Under the pieces are notes generated by a model. That model ran no database searches, was not told the origin of the DNA, and saw nothing but the letters and a program-made list of their open reading frames with translations. 9,724 bases of DNA, from positions 1-9,724 of the forward strand of contig JAZOCL010000097.1 in the NCBI GenBank assembly GCA_045596485.1. The letters are read 5' to 3'. The stretch comes from SIG440 sp045596485 (GTDB lineage: Bacteria > Bacillota > Clostridia > Monoglobales > Monoglobaceae). Every line of letters starts with the position of its first letter. Within the stretch, counting starts at the first letter, position 1. This document shows positions 5,810 through 9,724 of this stretch, piece after piece. The position numbers and the translations under genes were made by a program.

Positions 5810-7598
5810 ATTCTTCTTCCGCACTCGGAGCCTCTGCAGCATCTTCTGTCTCACTTGACATATCGACATTTTCTTCAGGCTTCACTTCACCCTCAGTGTT
5901 TTCGGTGGCTGTGTCCTCGGCTTCCGCCTGAATTTCACTCTCCTTAAGCTTCTCCTGTTCCTTTTTATATTCTTCTTCGTCGTATTCCTTCAAGCTTTCA
6001 GGAGGAGTATCTTTGTCGGCAGGATTAACCTCTATCTCTGTGTTCGCCGCACGATAAACGCTGTTTGTCAGTTTTTCTTCCTTCACGGTTTCACCGTTCA
6101 TCTTCACAATTCTCTTTGAGCCGAAGCTATAACCAGGAGCACCCTTTGCAAGTGTCTTTTTGTATCCCTTTGGAAGCCCCGCATTTTCGATTCGCTCAAC
6201 TCCAGACTCAAAATCTGCTGTTTTATAATTCACAATCTCCACGGTCTGACCGGGAACCTTAACCCCAAGAACCTTGCAGGTAAGAGTTCTGCCACTTACT
6301 GATGCAACAAGCTTCACGGGATATTCGGTGTTGTTCTTCAGCTTCAAATCTATGTAGCCCTCGGCAATGGTGGCGTCCATACCTGCCGGAACATAAGCTA
6401 CCGGCAAAGAATGTGAGGTTCTCTGAACAATTTCAAGGTTTGCATAAAGAGCCGCCGAATACAAAGTTGATGAGGTCTGGCAAATTCCGCCGCCTATACC
6501 CGATTCAACCTTGTTGCCGATATAAACCCCTGCTTCCTTATAACCGTTTGCCGCAGTACGTCTGCCCACGGCACTGTCATATGAGAACACGTCCCCCGGC
6601 ATAAGAATAAATCCGTTCACACGTTCTGCCGTCAGGCTCACATTGCTTGCTCTCGCTGCAGAGCTTGAAGCAAAGCCCGAAGAATACGAACCCAAAACAT
6701 CCCTGAACAAAAGCTCCTGTAATTTTTCAGCCGTTTCCTCGGGATACTCAACCTCAACCGTCATACTAATCTTCTTTTCATTCGATTCAAGTGCTTTTTT
6801 GATTTCGACCTTGTCAACGGTAATCTGCGGTTTTTCGGGAACAATAACAATCTCATCGTCCTCCAGCTTATACTCCGCATTCTCGGCAGGTCCCGTGAGC
6901 TCTGCATAAAACTCATCAGGGTCAACCTCTTTTGGCTCTGCCTTTTCAACCGCAAGCTCTATTTTTGATATTTTTTCGTCTCCCACCGCTTCTGCAAGAA
7001 GTGCAAGAGCTTTTTCGCGGTCCACCTGTTCGCCGCCACTGCCCTTTATAACGGTAAGAATGTTGCCCTCAAGCTCATATCCTGTTTCGGTCATAGGGAT
7101 CTCAAACTCTCCTGCAACCTCGGCTATCAGACCTTCAAACGCTTCCTCGTTCACCGATACAGAAAGGGGAATCTCTTTTTTGCCGAACATAGATGTTAAA
7201 AAAGCACCAATCTTTCCGAAGGCTCCTTCCGAACGTCCGACCTGATATGCATTTTCGGCAATCTTTTTGCTGTCGATTTCAACGCTAATGTCCGAAAGCA
7301 TAACCTTTTTGCTATTTCCCTCGCAAACAAAGGTTACCTCTTTATCTGTTGCCACATTCCCCAGCTCCATCTCAATCCTGCGCTCTGCATCCGTCTGACT
7401 CAAACCGCCCAGCTTGATTCCGCACACCGTGACATTGGGAAGCACCTGAGAATATGCAACAGCATATGCCCCAAAGCCACCCACAGCCAAAACCGCCAGA
7501 CAAACCGCAGCAATCAAAGCAAAGGTTTTCTTTGAGAAAAACAGTTTTTTTGCAACCGCTTTTTTCTTCGGGGTTCTGCTTTCTCTCTTTTCACTCAT
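5808..7598 (-). CDS. VanW-family cell-wall protein with YoaR-type repeats
   Basis: Membrane-anchored extracytoplasmic protein of 596 residues. Order: basic cytoplasmic tail 1-24; membrane helix about 25-49; YoaR/PG_binding_4-like region about 85-205 (V-D-R-E-K-A-L-A-L-L at 192-201) and a second related stretch about 225-295; VanW domain about 298-446 with the hallmark GIGGGICQTSSTLYSAAL (367-384) and H-S-L-P-V-A-Y-V-P-A-G-M-D-A-T (396-410); a G5-like region about 447-525; and an acidic Glu/Ala/Thr-rich tail 526-596. VanW is named after a vanB-cluster gene of unknown function; no other vancomycin-resistance gene is present, so this is an ordinary housekeeping member. The PG_binding_4 name implies peptidoglycan contact. 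Cys373, His396 and Asp408 fall in the most conserved motifs and could be catalytic, which is unproven. ATG start with GGAG about 12 bases upstream and its own promoter at 7669-7696. Confidence 0.9.
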   Translation of the reverse strand: MSEKRESRTPKKKAVAKKLFFSKKTFALIAAVCLAVLAVGGFGAYAVAYSQVLPNVTVCGIKLGGLSQTDAERRIEMELGNVATDKEVTFVCEGNSKKVMLSDISVEIDSKKIAENAYQVGRSEGAFGKIGAFLTSMFGKKEIPLSVSVNEEAFEGLIAEVAGEFEIPMTETGYELEGNILTVIKGSGGEQVDREKALALLAEAVGDEKISKIELAVEKAEPKEVDPDEFYAELTGPAENAEYKLEDDEIVIVPEKPQITVDKVEIKKALESNEKKISMTVEVEYPEETAEKLQELLFRDVLGSYSSGFASSSAARASNVSLTAERVNGFILMPGDVFSYDSAVGRRTAANGYKEAGVYIGNKVESGIGGGICQTSSTLYSAALYANLEIVQRTSHSLPVAYVPAGMDATIAEGYIDLKLKNNTEYPVKLVASVSGRTLTCKVLGVKVPGQTVEIVNYKTADFESGVERIENAGLPKGYKKTLAKGAPGYSFGSKRIVKMNGETVKEEKLTNSVYRAANTEIEVNPADKDTPPESLKEYDEEEYKKEQEKLKESEIQAEAEDTATENTEGEVKPEENVDMSSETEDAAEAPSAEEE

Positions 7599-7626
7599 AA
7601 AAATTTCACTCTCCGATTTATTTTAT

Positions 7627-7653
7627 GCGCCACATACTGCTATGTATGCACGC
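7627..7653 (-). other. Hairpin-forming inverted repeat in the VanW-gene leader
   Basis: Minus-strand RNA can pair GCG with CGC at the ends and CATAC with GTATG inside, with a small asymmetric internal loop and a 6-base loop. It lies about 8 bases after the predicted transcript start, so it would form the 5' end of the message. It may stabilise the RNA or be a DNA operator; nothing in the sequence decides which. Confidence 0.3.
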
Positions 7654-7668
7654 TTCTCTCCACTTGAA

Positions 7669-7696
7669 ATTTTAACACATAGTTTAAAAAAGTCAA
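7669..7696 (-). promoter_or_regulatory. Sigma-A promoter of the VanW gene
   Basis: On the minus strand TTGACT (7691-7696, 5/6) is followed after 16 bases by TAAAAT (7669-7674, 5/6). The start would be near 7662, leaving a leader of about 63 nt containing a small hairpin. Confidence 0.65.
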
Positions 7697-7764
7697 TATT
7701 TTTTTGTTAAATATTACGGGTTATTCTTTGAAATAAAGGGAATACTTGCAAGGAGGTGAAGAAA

Positions 7765-9408
7765 TTGAAAATCAAAGATCTTTTTATATACTCCGAAAAG
7801 TCCCCCGAAAACTCTTCCGCAATTTCAGACTCTCATTCTGATGCCGAGAACAATCCGGGCAAAAACGAATATATCAAAAACAATATCCAAAACAAAACAT
7901 CCTACACATACAAAACAGGCAAAGTCAGCAAAATTCTTGCCGAAAATTTAAGCTTCGTCAAGGATGCCTTTGAATGCAGCAAAAACTTTGACCTGATTCT
8001 CCGTGAGTTCAAGGTCAGACTTGAAGACTCCTTTGCCGATGCCTTTCTGATATTTTATGACGGGCTTTCAAACAAGGAATATATCAACCGTGACATAATG
8101 AAGCCTCTTATGCAGCAAGGACTTATGAATCCGTCTCAGGAAAGCCTTGAAGATATAATATACAAACAGCTTCTCACTCAGGCTCCCAACACAAAGCAGC
8201 AGGATATGCAAAAAGTAATTGAAGCCGTGGGCTTTGGAAACTGTGCTGTATTTGTTGACGGCTGCAGCTGCGCCTTTGTTGCCGACATAAAGGGCTGGAG
8301 CAGCCGAAGTGTGGGGAGGCCCGTCTCCGAAGCCGTGCTCTCAGGTCCTCAGGAGGCCTTCTGCGAATCGGTAATGCCCAACATCGCTCTGGTGCGCAAA
8401 ATTCTCAAGGACCCCAACCTGATTGCCGAAAACATCTCTGTGGGCACAAAAAGCAAAACTCCCTGTGCTCTTATGTATATCAACGGAATAACCAACATTT
8501 CTTTGGTTACCGAGGCAAGACGCCGCCTGACTTCATTGGAGGTTGAATATATTTTTTCTTCAACAGACATTGAAATGCTCATTGAAGAAAGCACTCTTTT
8601 TCCTCTTCCTCAGCTTTTGAAAACCGAGCGGCCCGACAGAGCTGCAGCCCAGCTCAGCGACGGCAAGGTTGTTATTATGGTTCAGGGCAGCCCCTTTGTT
8701 CTGGTTCTGCCTGCCACCACAAAAGACCTTACAGAAACCGCCGAAGACAACTATGTTCGCACCACCGAGGCAAACTTTATGCGTTTTATCCGTGTTGTGG
8801 GCTGCCTTCTTGCTCTGCTTCTGCCGGGCTTTTTTATCAGCGTGATGCTCTATCACCACGAGAGCATCCCCACCGATTTGCTTCTCGCCATCGAAGCCAG
8901 CCGAAAACAAATGCCCTTTCCCACGGTTCTGGAGCTGGTTATTATGATTCTTGCCTTTGAGCTCATCAAAGAGGCTTCAATCCGTGTTCCCGACCCAATC
9001 GGCTCAACCCTGGGCATTGTGGGCGGTCTCATTCTCGGTCAGTCGGCGGTGAGTGCCAACATTGCAAGCCCCCTTTTGATTATAATTGTGTCAATCTCGG
9101 CTCTGGGAGCCTTTGCTGCACCCTCGTCCTCAATTTCAAGAGCTCTTTCGGTTCTGCAGTTTGTGTTTATCTTTCTGGGAGCAGCTTCGGGATTTTTGGG
9201 GATAGCCTTCGGCTTGTTCCTTGGCAGTATATCCCTTGCCTCAGCCACCTCCTTCGGTGTTCCCTATCTTTCGTCTGACACCGCAAGCGGAGGCTCCGTC
9301 GCCGTCCCCCCCATATGGCTTCGTGAAATCCGCCCCCTCAATCTGCGTCCCCAAAGCCGCCGCAAGCAATCCCACATCAGCCGAAAATGGAAAGGAGGGA
9401 ATATGTGA
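7765..9408 (+). CDS. GerA-family spore germination receptor, A subunit
   Basis: Inner-membrane subunit of a nutrient germinant receptor of dormant spores (GerAA/GerBA/GerKA type). I start it at TTG 7765 (547 residues): AGGAGGTGA at 7751-7759 is its ribosome binding site, whereas the longer frame's GTG 7756 lies inside that site. Residues 1-45 are polar and low-complexity; about 55-335 form the soluble N-terminal domain of the family; then come about five membrane helices near 342-364, 387-404, 414-434, 436-453 and 464-490. Family hallmarks are present: G-S-P-F-V-L-V-L-P-A-T, F-M-R-F-I-R, L-L-L-P-G-F-F-I-S, Y-H-H-E-S-I-P-T, P-D-P-I-G-S-T-L-G-I-V-G-G-L-I-L-G-Q and S-F-G-V-P-Y-L. The C-terminus is a short basic tail. 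It overlaps the next gene by one base. SpoVAF is a paralogue, but the downstream permease favours a receptor operon. No convincing sigma-G promoter was found in the upstream 165 bases. Confidence 0.93.
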   Translation: MKIKDLFIYSEKSPENSSAISDSHSDAENNPGKNEYIKNNIQNKTSYTYKTGKVSKILAENLSFVKDAFECSKNFDLILREFKVRLEDSFADAFLIFYDGLSNKEYINRDIMKPLMQQGLMNPSQESLEDIIYKQLLTQAPNTKQQDMQKVIEAVGFGNCAVFVDGCSCAFVADIKGWSSRSVGRPVSEAVLSGPQEAFCESVMPNIALVRKILKDPNLIAENISVGTKSKTPCALMYINGITNISLVTEARRRLTSLEVEYIFSSTDIEMLIEESTLFPLPQLLKTERPDRAAAQLSDGKVVIMVQGSPFVLVLPATTKDLTETAEDNYVRTTEANFMRFIRVVGCLLALLLPGFFISVMLYHHESIPTDLLLAIEASRKQMPFPTVLELVIMILAFELIKEASIRVPDPIGSTLGIVGGLILGQSAVSANIASPLLIIIVSISALGAFAAPSSSISRALSVLQFVFIFLGAASGFLGIAFGLFLGSISLASATSFGVPYLSSDTASGGSVAVPPIWLREIRPLNLRPQSRRKQSHISRKWKGGNM

Positions 9409-9724
9409 TGCACTCATCAAGCTTCAGCCGCAATGAGATTTTCTTTTTGGCAATCTCGCTCACAAGCTACCGAATATTCACCAATCTGCCCCAGATTTTC
9501 ACTCTTATTTCGGGGACAGGCGCACCCCTTTCAGCTCTGCTTTCGGGGCTTATTGCACTTTTGCTGATTTATCTGTTTTCCCGATTTGGTAAAAAAAGCA
9601 GCCCCTTCAGACAGAATTCCTTCGGGCAGTATCCTCTTTCGATAATTCTTTTGGTGTATCTTGTCCTTTCCTCAGTCCACACATTAAACGAATTCTCAAA
9701 ATTTGCAAAAGCAGTTGCCTTTCC
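9408..9724 (+). CDS. GerB-type germination permease, B subunit (partial)
   Basis: Cut by the window end after 105 codons. The ATG at 9408 overlaps the gerA-type TGA (9406-9408) by one base, with AGGAGG at 9393-9398; a GTG immediately before it (9405) is an equally readable start. The visible protein begins M-H-S-S-S-F-S-R-N-E-I-F-F-L and has hydrophobic segments near residues 9-31, 35-56 and 75-95, as expected for the first helices of a GerAB/endospore germination permease of the amino acid-polyamine-organocation fold. In receptors this subunit binds the nutrient germinant. The usual N-terminal G-x-x-I-x-x-P pattern is only loosely kept, so the call leans on position after the A subunit, topology and translational coupling. 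A C-subunit lipoprotein gene would be expected further right. Confidence 0.78.
   Translation, partial: MHSSSFSRNEIFFLAISLTSYRIFTNLPQIFTLISGTGAPLSALLSGLIALLLIYLFSRFGKKSSPFRQNSFGQYPLSIILLVYLVLSSVHTLNEFSKFAKAVAF

Noticed and set aside
5773..5858. Start of a small gene at AAGGAGGGATATG after the amidase
   Set aside because: The spacing from the SD to ATG 5781 is too short, the sequence is the arm of a terminator hairpin, and the frame ends after about 25 codons.
5808..7598. Vancomycin-resistance locus suggested by the VanW domain
   Set aside because: No vanH, ligase, vanX or VanRS genes are present; VanW/YoaR proteins are common chromosomal genes in Clostridia.
7599..7764. Sigma-G promoter for the germination genes
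   Set aside because: CATACTG at 7633-7639 and CATAGTT at 7678-7684 resemble -10 elements, but neither has a suitable -35 17-18 bases upstream.
9221..9436. Plus-strand open frame across the gerA-type gene end
   Set aside because: It runs in another frame through the well-supported A subunit and the start of the permease, and its proline/serine-rich translation has no family character.

Overview
The window looks like chromosome from an endospore-forming member of the Clostridia (Firmicutes). The reasons are a GerA-family germination receptor pair, a YycH/YycI-type pair, a VanW/YoaR-type wall protein, strong AGGAGG ribosome binding sites, frequent TTG/GTG starts and short AT-rich promoter regions between genes of moderate G+C. 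No transposase, integrase, CRISPR array, tRNA or rRNA is visible. No gene-free stretch reaches 300 bases; the longest is about 213 bases (4991-5203).

Layout, left to right. (1) Minus strand, 19-1798: asnS (asparaginyl-tRNA synthetase) has a good sigma-A promoter and is followed 16 bases later by a small membrane-anchored TPR-like gene, which ends at an in-frame TAA near the window edge. (2) Plus strand, 1944-2093: a possible 49-codon gene whose stop codon lies in the loop of a bidirectional terminator. (3) Minus strand, 2112-4990: a small secreted protein of unknown function, an intrinsic terminator, then a YycH-like and a YycI-like gene joined stop-to-start. (4) Plus strand, 5204-5764: a compact Amidase_3 N-acetylmuramoyl-L-alanine amidase without a signal peptide, closed by a 12-bp terminator hairpin. 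(5) Minus strand, 5808-7598: a VanW-domain membrane protein with YoaR-type repeats and an acidic tail. (6) Plus strand, 7765 to the end: a GerA-type receptor A subunit overlapping by one base a GerB-type permease that runs off the window.

The most notable signal is in the divergent region between the secreted-protein gene and the amidase. Read on the minus strand it holds three exact TGTWAH hexamers spaced by 5 bp (TGTAAT-N5-TGTAAT-N5-TGTAAC), placed over the -35 position of an extended -10 promoter. This is the published half-site form for WalR (YycF), the response regulator of cell-wall homeostasis, here with three half-sites instead of two. The transcript it faces would carry the secreted protein and, if the intervening terminator is read through, YycH and YycI, which are known modulators of the WalK kinase. 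The divergent gene is a wall hydrolase, a typical class of WalR target. walR and walK are not in the window. I therefore infer a cell-envelope regulatory island: a WalR-controlled secreted protein plus detached yycHI, beside an amidase and a VanW protein, next to a germination operon.

Two start codons are best moved inward from the longest open frames: yycH to TTG at 4385 and the gerA-type gene to TTG at 7765. In both cases the longer frame begins inside a terminator or a Shine-Dalgarno sequence.
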